This document shows, piece by piece, positions 47,521-58,504 of a stretch of 64,000 bases of DNA (within the stretch, counting starts at the first letter, position 1; each line of letters begins with the position of its first letter). The stretch is from Aliibacillus thermotolerans (GTDB lineage Bacteria > Bacillota > Bacilli > Bacillales > Marinococcaceae). Position numbers and translations under genes: made by a program. The stretch is taken from contig NZ_WKJG01000083.1 of assembly GCF_027853235.1 (NCBI RefSeq), positions 62,001 to 126,000 on the forward strand, read 5' to 3'. The notes under the pieces are model-generated. The model saw only the letters and a program-made list of their open reading frames with translations. It was not told the origin of the DNA and did no database searches.

Positions 47521-49068
47521 ATGCAAAAACAAACATTCATCCAAGGAACAGTGATCCTTATTATTGCAGGCCTTCTTACTCGTGGCCTTGGGTTTATCAA
47601 TCGAATTGTTACTGCAAACATCTTAGGGGCTGAAGGAGTAGGTCTTTACATGATGGCTTTTCCCGCATTGCTGTTAATTATTACATTAACACAGTTAGGG
47701 CTCCCAGTTGCAATCTCTAAGTTCATTGCGGAAGCAGATAGCCGTCATGATAAAGAAAAAATGAAGCAAATTCTCGTCGTTTCCATCAGTGTGACGGGGG
47801 TTTTAAGCATCATATTTACAGCGCTGTTAATGGGGTTGGCACCGATATTATCCGGCTACTTCCTCACCGATGAACGTGCCCTTTATCCATTACTTGCAAT
47901 CACTCCAATTATACCTATTGTCGCCATATCGGCTGTTCTACGAGGGTATTTTCAAGGGCGTCAAAACATGAAACCTCCAGCAATTGCACAAGTGTTGGAA
48001 CAAATTGTTCGCATTACTTTTGTGTTTATATGTACAAATTTATTGCTTCCCTATGGTCTCGAATTCGCTGCCGCTGGGGCGATGATTGCTTCTGTCATAG
48101 GAGAGATGGCCTCTCTTCTCTATATGGCACAGACTTTTAAACAAACAAAGCCGATGAAAATGAGAGCTGCTTTTTTTCGCACGTTAAGACAGGGGAAGCG
48201 GACATTCCGAGAGTTAATGGAAATTGCACTCCCTTCTACTGGCAGTCGATTGATCGGATCTATTTCGTTATTTTTTGAACCCATTATCATTGCTCAAAGT
48301 CTTGCTTTAGCTGGCGTTTCCACTGCGGTAGCTACCGCCCAATACGGGGTGTTAAGCGGATTTGTCATTCCCATTTTAACGTTACCTACTTTTATTACGT
48401 ATTCTTTTTCCGTTACCCTCGTTCCGACTGTAAGTGAAGCTGCCTTAAACAACAAATACGATGTCATTCAACATCGTCTAAGACAAACATTACGAACAGC
48501 AATCGTCGCCGGAAGCTTTTCTGCTCTTTTTTTATACTTTTTTGCGGAACATGTGATGACTGTCATATACAACGCACCAGAAACCGCGTATTATTTAAAA
48601 ATACTTTCTCTCTTTAGTTTATTTTTATACGTTCAAGGACCTTTACAAGCGGTCTTACAAGGATTAAATTTAGCTCGCCAAGCAATGACGAACACATTGA
48701 TTGGCGCCATGATTAAAATGATCGCTTTATTTATGCTGACGTCTCAACCGGAATTAGGGATAGAAGGAGCTGCCCTTGCCATTGCTATCAATATGGTTCT
48801 CGTTACGTTACTGCATTTTTACGTAATAACAAAAGCGGTCGGATTTATTTTTGAGGGGAAGTTCATTTTTCTTACGATCATTGCTGGTTTTATTTCCATG
48901 ATGAGCACTTATTTATTTGTAACAACGGTATTATTAAACACCTCCCTTCTTTTGACTACCATTTTTTCCGCTCTCCTATCAGGTAGTTTATATATGCTGT
49001 TACTTTCAATGTTTGGGGTATTTCCATGGGATCAAATAAAACGAATCCTTCCAACGAATCGATTATAA
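47521..49068 (+). CDS. spoVB: SpoVB, MOP-family lipid flippase-like protein
   Basis: SpoVB is needed for spore cortex formation and resembles MurJ-type lipid II flippases. The 515-residue membrane protein has about 14 segments and the family start QTFIQGTVILIIAGLLTRGL. The ATG at 47521 has GAGGGCGGG at good spacing and gives a length close to B. subtilis SpoVB (518). It ends six bases inside the convergent DUF421 gene. Relatives in the same family could also act in vegetative wall synthesis; synteny favours SpoVB. Confidence 0.9.
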   Translation: MQKQTFIQGTVILIIAGLLTRGLGFINRIVTANILGAEGVGLYMMAFPALLLIITLTQLGLPVAISKFIAEADSRHDKEKMKQILVVSISVTGVLSIIFTALLMGLAPILSGYFLTDERALYPLLAITPIIPIVAISAVLRGYFQGRQNMKPPAIAQVLEQIVRITFVFICTNLLLPYGLEFAAAGAMIASVIGEMASLLYMAQTFKQTKPMKMRAAFFRTLRQGKRTFRELMEIALPSTGSRLIGSISLFFEPIIIAQSLALAGVSTAVATAQYGVLSGFVIPILTLPTFITYSFSVTLVPTVSEAALNNKYDVIQHRLRQTLRTAIVAGSFSALFLYFFAEHVMTVIYNAPETAYYLKILSLFSLFLYVQGPLQAVLQGLNLARQAMTNTLIGAMIKMIALFMLTSQPELGIEGAALAIAINMVLVTLLHFYVITKAVGFIFEGKFIFLTIIAGFISMMSTYLFVTTVLLNTSLLLTTIFSALLSGSLYMLLLSMFGVFPWDQIKRILPTNRL

Positions 49069-49719
49069 ATTGTCATCTTTGACATCGATAAATAAAATTC
49101 CATTTTCCTGTAACGTGCAATAAGAAACTTTTTTAATATTTGTAATTCCGGCTTTTCGTAGTTCTCTTCTTAGCCATAATTCATCTTTTCCCGCTTCCTC
49201 CAAATGATCTCGTTGTATTTCTCCGTCAAGAATGAGAGGAAGGGGAAAAGGAGAAGAAATTCGATCTTTCTCTTTTTTCGGAAACACCGATAACTCCCCG
49301 GTGGGTTCTAAAATAGCAAATTCTACATCCGCCACATCTTTAATATTTTTGTCGCGAATTTGCATAAGAAGGTCATCAAAGTTATATCGTTGCTTTTTCA
49401 TTTCTTTTTCATTTATTTTTCCATTTTTTATTAAAAATGACGGTTTTCCATCTATGAATTCACGAAAACGAGGGAATTTCAAAGAAAGAAAAGCGAGCAA
49501 TACTTGAATAATGAGCAACACAAAAATAGGGATAAAAGTGACCGACAGCGGTTTGGATAAATCTTCAATGGAAATGACGGCAAATTCCGCAAACATAATT
49601 GCAACAACAAAATCTAACACCGACAATTCACCAATTTCTCGCTTTCCCATTAATCGAAGCGTCATTAATAAGTAAAAGTAAACGACGACAGTTCGGACGA
49701 TAATCGTACCAAATTCCAT
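49063..49719 (-). CDS. yrbG: DUF421 (YetF-like) membrane protein
   Basis: The 218-residue protein has three N-terminal membrane segments and two soluble DUF421/YetF domains. LRLMGKREIGELSVLDFVV near residue 20 and the PSFLIKNGKINEKEMKK segment near 95 are family marks. Related proteins (SpoVAE/F-associated and germination-linked) occur in spores, but no function is proven. AGGTG precedes the ATG. It is convergent with spoVB, with stop codons overlapping by six bases. Confidence 0.88.
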   Translation of the reverse strand: MEFGTIIVRTVVVYFYLLMTLRLMGKREIGELSVLDFVVAIMFAEFAVISIEDLSKPLSVTFIPIFVLLIIQVLLAFLSLKFPRFREFIDGKPSFLIKNGKINEKEMKKQRYNFDDLLMQIRDKNIKDVADVEFAILEPTGELSVFPKKEKDRISSPFPLPLILDGEIQRDHLEEAGKDELWLRRELRKAGITNIKKVSYCTLQENGILFIDVKDDNL

Positions 49720-49851
49720 CGCTTTTCACCTTCTTTTCATGAAGCCATTATGTGTATCATTCACCCACTTTCAACAATTATTCAAGTCAAGCTTCTATTT
49801 TCTTTTGTTCGTCCATAATAATGGGTAACAAAAGGGAAAGGAAGGATAGAT

Positions 49852-50223
49852 ATGCCAAAAATGGAGCATTTGTCGGGGATCGGAAAAGGGATTGTCGTCA
49901 TTATCGTACTGTTTCTTATCATGAGTGTTATTTTCTCTACGATACTCCGTTTCTCATCCATTGCCGAACAATCTTTACAATGGATTTTAACAGGTATCGC
50001 TTGTATTATTTTTTTTATTGGAGGGTGGATTGCAAGCAGAAAAACGAAAGAAAAAGGATTCATTACAGGAGTCATTACTGCCCTTGGTGCAATTTTACTT
50101 TTTATCGTTTATCAATTTCTCGGGTATGATACTTCTGTTGGTAGTACCCAAGCGCTTCTCTTTCTAGGCTTTATTCTTTCCGCTTCGATTGGAGGGGTCA
50201 TCGGGGTAAATGTGGGAGAATGA
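49852..50223 (+). CDS. yrzE: TIGR04086-family membrane protein (YrzE)
   Basis: A 123-residue protein with four membrane segments and no charged catalytic residues; this family is restricted to Firmicutes and usually lies between yrbG and yajC. Function is unknown. GAAAGGAAGG precedes the ATG. It is divergent from the DUF421 gene and is followed by a 200-base structured region and a terminator. Confidence 0.85.
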   Translation: MPKMEHLSGIGKGIVVIIVLFLIMSVIFSTILRFSSIAEQSLQWILTGIACIIFFIGGWIASRKTKEKGFITGVITALGAILLFIVYQFLGYDTSVGSTQALLFLGFILSASIGGVIGVNVGE

Positions 50224-50227
50224 ACTA

Positions 50228-50425
50228 GCTAGTGGAAGACTTCTCGTTTCTACGCCTTCGCAACCCCGGTCTCCTCGAGTGTAATTTCGGAACAGTTGAA
50301 CAAGACAAAGCCTGTCCTTGTCCGCAGTCAATGGATCCTCCACTTCCATCCGGCTTCGCAAAATGTAGAGTACAAGACTTCTTAAAAAAGGGCATAGACG
50401 ATTTTTCGTCCATGTCCCTTTTTTA
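50228..50425 (+). ncRNA. Candidate structured RNA after yrzE
   Basis: The 200-base gap before the convergent yajC terminator looks richer in G and C than its surroundings and can fold. TCTAC (50249-50253) pairs with GTAGA (50365-50369), TGGAAG with CTTCCA, and a local hairpin ACAAGACA/TGTCCTTGT is at 50310-50332. CTTCGCAA occurs twice, and two loops are C/T-rich (TCTCCTCG, ATCCTCCA). No good reading frame or ribosome site is present. It might be a 3'-UTR or separate small RNA; I do not recognise the class. Confidence 0.35.
50382..50424. terminator. Bidirectional terminator, yrzE side and yajC
   Basis: AAAAAAGGGCATAGACGA and TCGTCCATGTCCCTTTTTT form a long stem with A and T runs on both sides, so it works in both directions. 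Confidence 0.88.
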
Positions 50426-50431
50426 TGTACG

Positions 50432-50686
50432 TTAATCTTCGTTGACAACTTCGCGGACGGAGTTGCGATCAAAAGTGAGCTTTTGATTATTTCCGACAGA
50501 TAAAACAACTGTCTCTTCATCAAGTGCTTCAATTGTGCCATGCAGTCCGCCAATCGTAATGATTTGATCTCCTTTTTGCAAATTCGCATGCATTTCTCGA
50601 ATTTCTTTTTGTCTTTTCTGTTGGGGGCGAATGAGCAAAAAGTAAAAAATCGCAAACATTAAGATAAGCATTATAATCGCTTCCAT
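50432..50686 (-). CDS. yajC: YajC, Sec translocase accessory subunit
   Basis: YajC (YrbF) associates with SecDF. The 84-residue protein has one membrane segment followed by FLLIRPQQKRQKEI, the family signature, then GDQIITIGGLHGTI. The ATG at 50686 has GGAGGG upstream; an earlier ATG overlaps it. It ends the leftward ruvA-ruvB-yrzS-queA-tgt-yajC run. Confidence 0.95.
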   Translation of the reverse strand: MEAIIMLILMFAIFYFLLIRPQQKRQKEIREMHANLQKGDQIITIGGLHGTIEALDEETVVLSVGNNQKLTFDRNSVREVVNED

Positions 50687-50733
50687 GTTATTTCCCTCCA
50701 TTCATCTACACATATTTTTAGTGATGCGCTTGT

Positions 50734-52913
<2,180 letters not shown>

Positions 52914-52935
52914 CGACGTAAACCTCTTTCTAACT

Positions 52936-53157
52936 CTATCTCATGAAGCGACTAATCACAAATAAAATGACAGACAAAACGATACTAATTACAATAGAAG
53001 TGGCAAGAGGAAAATAAAAGGTCATATTTTCTCGTTTAATTAAAATGTCCCCAGGCAATTTTCCTAAAGAGAAAAATTTTCCGCCTACTTGCCACAAAAG
53101 TCCGATAACAATGAACAATATCCCTAAACCGATAAGTAACTTCGGCATGCTGTTCAT
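52936..53157 (-). CDS. yrzS: YrzS, DUF2905 membrane protein
   Basis: The 73-residue protein has two membrane segments flanking the family loop [23 protein letters not shown]. Function unknown. It lies between ruvB and queA as in B. subtilis, and its ATG overlaps the ruvB stop by four bases with GAGGTGAC upstream. Confidence 0.9.
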   Translation of the reverse strand: MNSMPKLLIGLGILFIVIGLLWQVGGKFFSLGKLPGDILIKRENMTFYFPLATSIVISIVLSVILFVISRFMR

Positions 53158-54158
53158 TGATCCGTCACCTCAATATTCAAATGATGATAAGCTTCATTTG
53201 CGACCATTCGTCCTCTTGGTGTTCTTATTAAAAAGCCAATTTGCAATAAATACGGTTCATACACGTCTTCCAATGTATTCACATCTTCTCCTATTGCTGC
53301 AGCAATCGCTTCGATCCCTACCGGACCTCCTTGAAATTTTTCAATGATGGTCCGAAGTAATTGATGATCAATATCGTCTAAACCGAGACGGTCTACTTGC
53401 AATCGTTCCAATGCTTGGCAAGTAATCTCCTTGTGAATCTTTTCTTCTCCTGCCACTTGCGCAAAATCTCTCACTCTTCGCAAGAGTCGGTTGGCAATCC
53501 GCGGCGTTCCCCGTGAACGACGAGCAATTTCTTCCGCTGCCTTCTTTTGCATTGTAACACCAAGTAACTCTCCGCTTCTTAAAACGATTTCCGTTAATTC
53601 ACTGATCGTGTAATACTCTAATCGTCCGTGTACACCGAAGCGATCTCTTAAAGGTGCGGACAACATCCCGGCACGAGTGGTGGCTCCGATTAACGTAAAC
53701 GGAGGAAGATCTAACCGAATGGAGCGCGCGGTCGATTCTTTCCCTATTACGATATCGATGGAGTAGTCTTCCATGGCAGGATACAGCACTTCTTCCACCG
53801 ATCGTGGCAAGCGATGAATTTCGTCAATAAATAAAACGTCTCCTGGCTCTAGTTGGGTTAAAATGGTTGCTACATCTCCTGGGCGCTCAATGGCCGGACC
53901 GGATGTCGTCCGGAGATTTACTCCCATTTCATTAGCGATGATCACCGCTAAAGTCGTTTTCCCAAGTCCTGGTGGTCCATATAATAACACATGATCCAAG
54001 CATTCTTCACGCAATTGCGCCGCCTTAATAAAAACTTCCAGGTTTTCTTTTACTTTTTTTTGACCGATATATTGGGCAAATGTCTGCGGACGAATGCTTA
54101 GCTCTAATTGATGTTCCTCTTCAAATGCTTCTTGTGAAACTACCCGTTCTTCCATCAT
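53154..54158 (-). CDS. ruvB: RuvB, Holliday junction branch-migration ATPase
   Basis: RuvB is the hexameric motor that moves Holliday junctions with RuvA. The 334-residue protein has Walker [10 protein letters not shown] near 61, Walker B FIDEIHRL near 109, sensor 1 GATTRAG near 157 and the C-terminal winged helix ([17 protein letters not shown]). AGGTGG lies before two adjacent ATGs at 54158 and 54155; either start is possible. Confidence 0.96.
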   Translation of the reverse strand: MMEERVVSQEAFEEEHQLELSIRPQTFAQYIGQKKVKENLEVFIKAAQLREECLDHVLLYGPPGLGKTTLAVIIANEMGVNLRTTSGPAIERPGDVATILTQLEPGDVLFIDEIHRLPRSVEEVLYPAMEDYSIDIVIGKESTARSIRLDLPPFTLIGATTRAGMLSAPLRDRFGVHGRLEYYTISELTEIVLRSGELLGVTMQKKAAEEIARRSRGTPRIANRLLRRVRDFAQVAGEEKIHKEITCQALERLQVDRLGLDDIDHQLLRTIIEKFQGGPVGIEAIAAAIGEDVNTLEDVYEPYLLQIGFLIRTPRGRMVANEAYHHLNIEVTDQ

Positions 54159-54222
54159 AAACACCACCTACTTCCTCGGTTTTCCTGACATCTCCCTAGG
54201 ATAGCGCAAGCACGTTGTATGA

Positions 54223-54822
54223 TTAGGAAAGCATCCATTGTAATGCTTTTTTCACATACTCTTCTGCTTCAAGATTTTCTTGTTGTAATTTCGGTTTCAC
54301 TTTATTAATTTCTTTTTCACTGTATCCAAGTGCCCGCAATGCTTCTAATGCTTCTTCCAACACATGATTTTCTTCTTCCACCACTTGCTCAAAGGCAGGA
54401 ATATCATCCGGTGAAGGAGCTTGTAACGCTTCCATTAGCTTTCCTTTTAAATCCAAAATCATTTGGCGGGCTGTTTTTTTGCCAACACCCGGGAATTTGG
54501 TTAAAAACTTCTCATCTTCATTTTCTATTGCTTTGGCTACTTGAAGAGGAGAGCCAGAAGCTAAAATCGCGAGTGCTCCTTTTGGTCCGATTCCGGAAAC
54601 TTGAAGCAGTTGTTCAAACAGTTGGCGCTCTTTTCTGGAAGAAAAACCGTATAAACGAATCGCATCCTCTCGTACATATTGGTACGTATAAATGGTTGTT
54701 GTTTTCTGTAATGGAAAGACAAATGGATTCGCACAATACACTAAATAACCGATATTTCCTACTTCTATTGTAACTGTTTCTCGTTCTGTATGTACGATTT
54801 TCCCCGTTAAACATTCAATCAA
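54223..54822 (-). CDS. ruvA: RuvA, Holliday junction binding protein
   Basis: RuvA tetramers bind the junction and hold RuvB. The 199-residue protein has an OB fold, helix-hairpin-helix motifs LLQVSGIGPKGALAIL near 70 and LTKFPGVGKKTARQMI near 106, and a C-terminal RuvB-binding helix bundle (EALRALGYSEKEIN). The start is TTG at 54822 with AAAGGAAG upstream, giving MIECLTGKI. Confidence 0.95.
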   Translation of the reverse strand: MIECLTGKIVHTERETVTIEVGNIGYLVYCANPFVFPLQKTTTIYTYQYVREDAIRLYGFSSRKERQLFEQLLQVSGIGPKGALAILASGSPLQVAKAIENEDEKFLTKFPGVGKKTARQMILDLKGKLMEALQAPSPDDIPAFEQVVEEENHVLEEALEALRALGYSEKEINKVKPKLQQENLEAEEYVKKALQWMLS

Positions 54823-54905
54823 TGCTATTTTCTTCCTTTCATCTCCTCTATTTCGAACATGCTTTCTTTATGATAGCAAAATATGGACCAATTGAAAATA
54901 ATACA

Positions 54906-55190
54906 CTATGTGGAGAAGGGCTTTTTTAAGGTGATGGTTTTCGTGTTTAAATCGACGATTTCCCAATCTGCATATTGAGACCAAAAGTCTTCCATTGCCC
55001 ATATGGTGATTGCTTTCTGTTCTTTTTGCCATTGTCCATTTTCCATTTGTTCGTACAAAATGACTTCATATGTGACGGGTGGTCGTTCCATCGTTGACAA
55101 ATCATCTGGATTTTCATCCATTCCGTTTTCAGATGCCAAGGAAACTTGAATGAGGTATAGGAGTATAAGCAGTCGTTGGATTTTTTTCAT
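54906..55190 (-). CDS. bofC: BofC, N-terminal domain only
   Basis: BofC is a secreted forespore protein that restrains SpoIVB, the protease that starts sigma-K processing. The 94-residue frame has a signal peptide and the first BofC domain, recognisable from FWSQYADWEIVDL against FWAAYAGWTLVEQ of B. subtilis BofC. B. subtilis BofC has about 170 residues in two domains; here the stop at 54906 follows the first and only 83 bases remain before ruvA, so the second domain is gone. Position between ruvA and yebC is conserved. AAAGG lies near the ATG. Confidence 0.75.
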   Translation of the reverse strand: MKKIQRLLILLYLIQVSLASENGMDENPDDLSTMERPPVTYEVILYEQMENGQWQKEQKAITIWAMEDFWSQYADWEIVDLNTKTITLKKPFST

Positions 55191-55204
55191 TGCAATCCTT
55201 TCCT

Positions 55205-55249
55205 AAAAAAACCTTTTTTATGGTAGTGTGGCCATAAAAAAGGTTTTTC
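55205..55249 (-). terminator. Terminator of yebC
   Basis: AAAAACCTTTTTTATGG and CCATAAAAAAGGTTTTT form a 17-base stem with a T-rich 3' end, just downstream of the yebC stop. Confidence 0.85.
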
Positions 55250-55252
55250 ATC

Positions 55253-55978
55253 CTAACCTTCTAAATTGTGATACACATTTTGCACGTCATCATGATCTTC
55301 TAAATCATCAATAAGTGCTAACATTTCTTGTTTTTTTTCTTCATCGTCTAAGCGAACCGTCGTTGTAGGTAGCTTCATGATTTCAGCCGTACTAAAAGCG
55401 TAGTTCGCTTCTTCAAGTTTTTCTTTGACGGTTTCGAATTGATCCGGATCCGTCTCCATATGAAATATTTCCTTTGACGACTCAAAGTCAGCGACACCAG
55501 CTTCAATCGCTTCTAACATCAATGATTCTTCATCCATGTCTGGTGTGCGTTCTATCACAAGTACTCCTTTTCGCTCAAATAAGAAAGAAACACAACCGTT
55601 TTCTCCTAGGTTGCCTCCGTGTTTGGATAAAATGTGGCGGATATCTGCGGCCGAACGGTTTTTATTGTCCGTTAATACTTCAATCATGACCGCCACTCCA
55701 CCCGGTCCGTATCCTTCATACGTCATTTCTTCATACGAAACACCTTCTGCATTTCCCGTTGCTTTTTTCATCGTCCGTTCGATGTTGTCGTTTGGGATAT
55801 TTTCTGCCCTTGCTTTCGTCAACGCCATGCGAAGGCGCATATTTGTATCCGGGTCGGGACCAGCTTCTCGTACAGCTGCATATATTTCTTTAGATATTTT
55901 TGTAAATATTTTCGCGCGTTTCTTATCTTGACTTTCTTTTCTGCGTTTTATGTTATGCCACTTTGAATGACCTGCCAT
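55253..55978 (-). CDS. yebC: YebC/PmpR-family DNA-binding regulator
   Basis: The 241-residue protein begins MAGHSKWHNIKRRK, the family signature, with the later NIPNDNIERTMKKATG and YEGYGPGGVAVMIEVLTDN. The family was called a DNA-binding regulator; a recent role in relieving ribosome stalls at proline runs has been reported for some members. The ATG at 55978 has GGGAGTG upstream; a frame 28 codons longer is an extension without support. Confidence 0.94.
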   Translation of the reverse strand: MAGHSKWHNIKRRKESQDKKRAKIFTKISKEIYAAVREAGPDPDTNMRLRMALTKARAENIPNDNIERTMKKATGNAEGVSYEEMTYEGYGPGGVAVMIEVLTDNKNRSAADIRHILSKHGGNLGENGCVSFLFERKGVLVIERTPDMDEESLMLEAIEAGVADFESSKEIFHMETDPDQFETVKEKLEEANYAFSTAEIMKLPTTTVRLDDEEKKQEMLALIDDLEDHDDVQNVYHNLEG

Positions 55979-56026
55979 CTCTACTTCACTCCCTCTTTTC
56001 AATATAACACAGCTTTTTCTTATGTA

Positions 56027-56073
56027 AAAGAGAGCGTTTCCTCTCATCATTCGAGGAATCACGCTCTCTTTTT
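56027..56073 (-). terminator. Terminator of coxA
   Basis: AAAAAGAGAGCGTGATTCCTC pairs with GAGGAAACGCTCTCTTTT with a small internal bulge, right after the coxA stop. Confidence 0.82.
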
Positions 56074-56078
56074 ATTCG

Positions 56079-56831
56079 TTAGCTATCTTGAAAAGGTTGT
56101 TGCGCTGCATCGCTTAAATCTTCAATCATTGCACTGATCGTGTCTCCTACTTCGTCTAATCCAACCCCATTCCGTATATCGTTATCTACCTGTGCAATGT
56201 TGCCGATATGCTCTTTATCCGTCGTGACGTAAACGTTTTTACCTTTGTTGTCACTTTCAAGCATATTTTTTACTTGTTTTTCAATTCTATTTTCAAGTTT
56301 TTCCGCGTTTTCTGTCCCAACGGTTTCTATCCCAATTAGCACGTCGTCACCTGAGACAATGACACGAGCATCTTCCACCCCATCTAAACCTTCCACTTGA
56401 TTTTGTATTTGTTGAGATTCATGAATGTCGCGCGACGTACGATCTTTATTCATCGTTCCGCCCATTTCACGGCCATTATTTACTCCGTTTCCAGGACCGC
56501 CAGAGTAAGCATCATGATTGATGACTCCAGAGCCGTTCCCGACTTGTCGCTGATTATTATATTGACCTGCTTCGCCTATTCGTCGATGGGATGAATCATT
56601 TTTATGACGAGTTTGATTGCGGTCATCGACAGTTAGCATATCTGTTACAGGACCCTCTCCACGATAATTACGACTTGTTACATTTTGATTCCCATACGTT
56701 TCTGTCCCATCAATCGTATATCGTGTCGGAGATGTTCCCCCCATATCATTATCGTTATTGGCATCTCCACAACCTGTCATTCCACCGGCGATAACCGCTA
56801 GCGTGGCTGCTGTTAAAGCAAATTTTTTCAT
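56079..56831 (-). CDS. coxA: CoxA-like sporulation lipoprotein (YhcN/YlaJ)
   Basis: The 250-residue product has a lipoprotein signal ending in the lipobox MTGC at residues 18-21, a polar Asn/Gly/Gln-rich region, and a C-terminal YhcN/YlaJ domain (VEGLDGVEDARVIVSGDDVL near 149; NVYVTTDKEH near 200). In B. subtilis CoxA is a cortex-associated spore protein encoded next to safA, as here. AAGGAGG precedes the ATG. Assignment to CoxA rather than a paralogue rests on synteny. Confidence 0.85.
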   Translation of the reverse strand: MKKFALTAATLAVIAGGMTGCGDANNDNDMGGTSPTRYTIDGTETYGNQNVTSRNYRGEGPVTDMLTVDDRNQTRHKNDSSHRRIGEAGQYNNQRQVGNGSGVINHDAYSGGPGNGVNNGREMGGTMNKDRTSRDIHESQQIQNQVEGLDGVEDARVIVSGDDVLIGIETVGTENAEKLENRIEKQVKNMLESDNKGKNVYVTTDKEHIGNIAQVDNDIRNGVGLDEVGDTISAMIEDLSDAAQQPFQDS

Positions 56832-56914
56832 GAATGATTAACCTCCTTTCACCCATTATGGTGAGTCAAGGAGGTGTCTTTTACGCTGTAAGTTAGAGGT
56901 AAGAGTGGATAAGT

Positions 56915-57745
56915 TTATTCTTCTTCCCGTTGATGATCGTAAAATTTATTGATCCATGGAGATTGTTTTCCTTTCTCTTCATCATCATATCCATAGTATG
57001 TTGGTGATTGGTAAGGATAATCATGGGACGGATGATTGTCTTCCGGACAATTTATATCGTGTTTTTCTTTCTTTACGTTGGAGTAATACGGATGAGCATT
57101 TCCCATCGATGCGTATTCATTCATTGCAGGATAAGGATAACCTTCTTGGACTGGATAGTGCGGATACGGCATTGGTGGACAAGGTGCTCCACATGGTGAA
57201 AATCCATAACCAGGCATAATCGGTGTCCAAGGAACGTAATGACATGGATGATGCCCCATCATAAAAGGATACGGTTGAGGTGTATAGTATTTCGGCATTT
57301 CGGGCATAGAAGGCATTGTATAGACAGGTTCTTTTTTTTCGTGTTTTTTCTTTTTCTCTTCTTTTTTACTTCCCTCATGCTTCTCATGTTTATATACGTT
57401 TACGTTCATATTCATCTGTTGCTGTTGTGATTGTTTCACACCTTGTATAATATGAGGGGATGGTGCTTGTGGTATAGGAGATGGTTGATATTTTGGCGGT
57501 ATTTTCGGTTGCTCTGGCATATGGGGTTTTGGCATCTCTTTTTTCGGTGCTTCTTTCACAGGAGACTTCGGCATCTCTTTTTTTACAGGAACACTTTTTG
57601 TTGGGATTTTAATTTTCATTCCTGGCATAATTTGGTCAGGATCCGCCAAGTGCGCATTTGCCTTTTTTAATTCTTCAAAATCCACTTGATATTGTTGCGC
57701 AAGCTTCCATAATGTATCTCCTTTTTGAACAATATGAATGTTCAT
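56915..57745 (-). CDS. safA: SafA, spore coat morphogenetic protein
   Basis: SafA directs inner coat assembly and binds the cortex. The 276-residue protein starts with a LysM domain (IHIVQKGDTLWKLAQQY to MKIKIP, residues 3-48), then a lysine/proline/methionine-rich region with KKEMPK repeats and a C-terminal tyrosine, proline and histidine-rich tail with PYP repeats. It is shorter than B. subtilis SafA (387). Such low-complexity, Tyr-rich tails are typical of coat proteins cross-linked in the spore. A sigma-E-type promoter is upstream. Confidence 0.9.
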   Translation of the reverse strand: MNIHIVQKGDTLWKLAQQYQVDFEELKKANAHLADPDQIMPGMKIKIPTKSVPVKKEMPKSPVKEAPKKEMPKPHMPEQPKIPPKYQPSPIPQAPSPHIIQGVKQSQQQQMNMNVNVYKHEKHEGSKKEEKKKKHEKKEPVYTMPSMPEMPKYYTPQPYPFMMGHHPCHYVPWTPIMPGYGFSPCGAPCPPMPYPHYPVQEGYPYPAMNEYASMGNAHPYYSNVKKEKHDINCPEDNHPSHDYPYQSPTYYGYDDEEKGKQSPWINKFYDHQREEE

Positions 57746-57815
57746 CCTTTGTCCTCCTTCACGTGAGTTTCAAAGCAGGGACGTACAACATTTTCCGTTC
57801 CCACCATCTACGGCA

Positions 57816-57844
57816 ATCATATGCAACACTTTCTTGCTATATGC
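57816..57844 (-). promoter_or_regulatory. Sigma-E-type promoter of safA
   Basis: On the minus strand GCATATA (57844-57838), 14 bases, CATATGAT (57823-57816). These match the sigma-E pattern KMATATT/CATANNNT closely, and B. subtilis safA is transcribed in the mother cell. Confidence 0.62.
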
Positions 57845-57927
57845 TTTTTTCATTTCCACAAGCTAACTGTTCATACGAAAAACAATTGTGTAAAATGGTA
57901 CTATGGATCACGTTGGAGGTGACATCG

Positions 57928-58470
57928 TTGTCTCGCAAAAAAGATAAAATTCTTGGAGAGGAAAGACGAAAGCTTATTTTAAAATGGTTACATGAAGCAG
58001 ACGGTCCGCTTACCGGCAGTACACTCGCCCATAAAACGAATGTTAGCAGACAAGTCATCGTTCAAGACATCTCTTTGTTAAAAGCAAAAAGTCATCCCAT
58101 TATTGCCACATCCCAAGGATATATATTAATGAAAACCGAAGAAAAACAGTTGGTTCGCCGAAAAATTGTTTGTTCCCATCCCCCTGATCCGGACTTGACA
58201 AAAGATGAATTGTACACGATGGTCGATCACGGCGCCAAAGTCATCGATGTAACAGTAGAGCACCCTCTCTATGGTGATCTCACTGGCTCATTGCTGTTAC
58301 AAAATCGCAAAGATGTCGACAATTTTATCAAAGGGTTTGAAGAGAAAAAAGCGACACTTTTATCCGAGTTGACAGACGGCATTCACTTACACACGATTGA
58401 AGCGTCCAATGAAACAATGATTGAAGAAGTGAAAAAAGCTCTTCTCCAAAAAGGGTATTTAGTTACATAA
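57928..58470 (+). CDS. niaR: NiaR (YrxA), niacin-responsive repressor
   Basis: NiaR represses NAD synthesis and niacin uptake genes when nicotinic acid is plentiful. The 180-residue protein has an N-terminal winged helix (RRKLILKWLHEADGPLTG, TNVSRQVIVQDIS) and the 3H domain with conserved histidines (VDHGAKVIDVTVEHPLYGD near 110 and GIHLHTIEA near 153). The start is TTG at 57928 with GGAGGTGA upstream, matching the B. subtilis length of 180; a longer frame from 57658 runs through the safA promoter and is rejected. nadBCA-nifS are not adjacent. Confidence 0.93.
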   Translation: MSRKKDKILGEERRKLILKWLHEADGPLTGSTLAHKTNVSRQVIVQDISLLKAKSHPIIATSQGYILMKTEEKQLVRRKIVCSHPPDPDLTKDELYTMVDHGAKVIDVTVEHPLYGDLTGSLLLQNRKDVDNFIKGFEEKKATLLSELTDGIHLHTIEASNETMIEEVKKALLQKGYLVT

Positions 58471-58472
58471 CA

Positions 58473-58504
58473 AAAGGGAGCGCCAAAAGAGGCACTCCCT
58501 TTAT
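58473..58504. terminator. Bidirectional terminator, niaR/pheA
   Basis: AAAGGGAGCGCC and GGCACTCCCTTT form a 12-base stem with one mismatch between converging genes. Confidence 0.8.

Noticed and set aside
50164-50655. 163-residue minus-strand frame over yajC and the gap
   Set aside because: It reads through the yajC gene in another frame and through a terminator hairpin, and has shadow-like composition.
57658-57927. N-terminal extension of niaR by 90 residues
   Set aside because: It runs through the safA start and promoter; the TTG at 57928 has GGAGGTGA and gives the family length.
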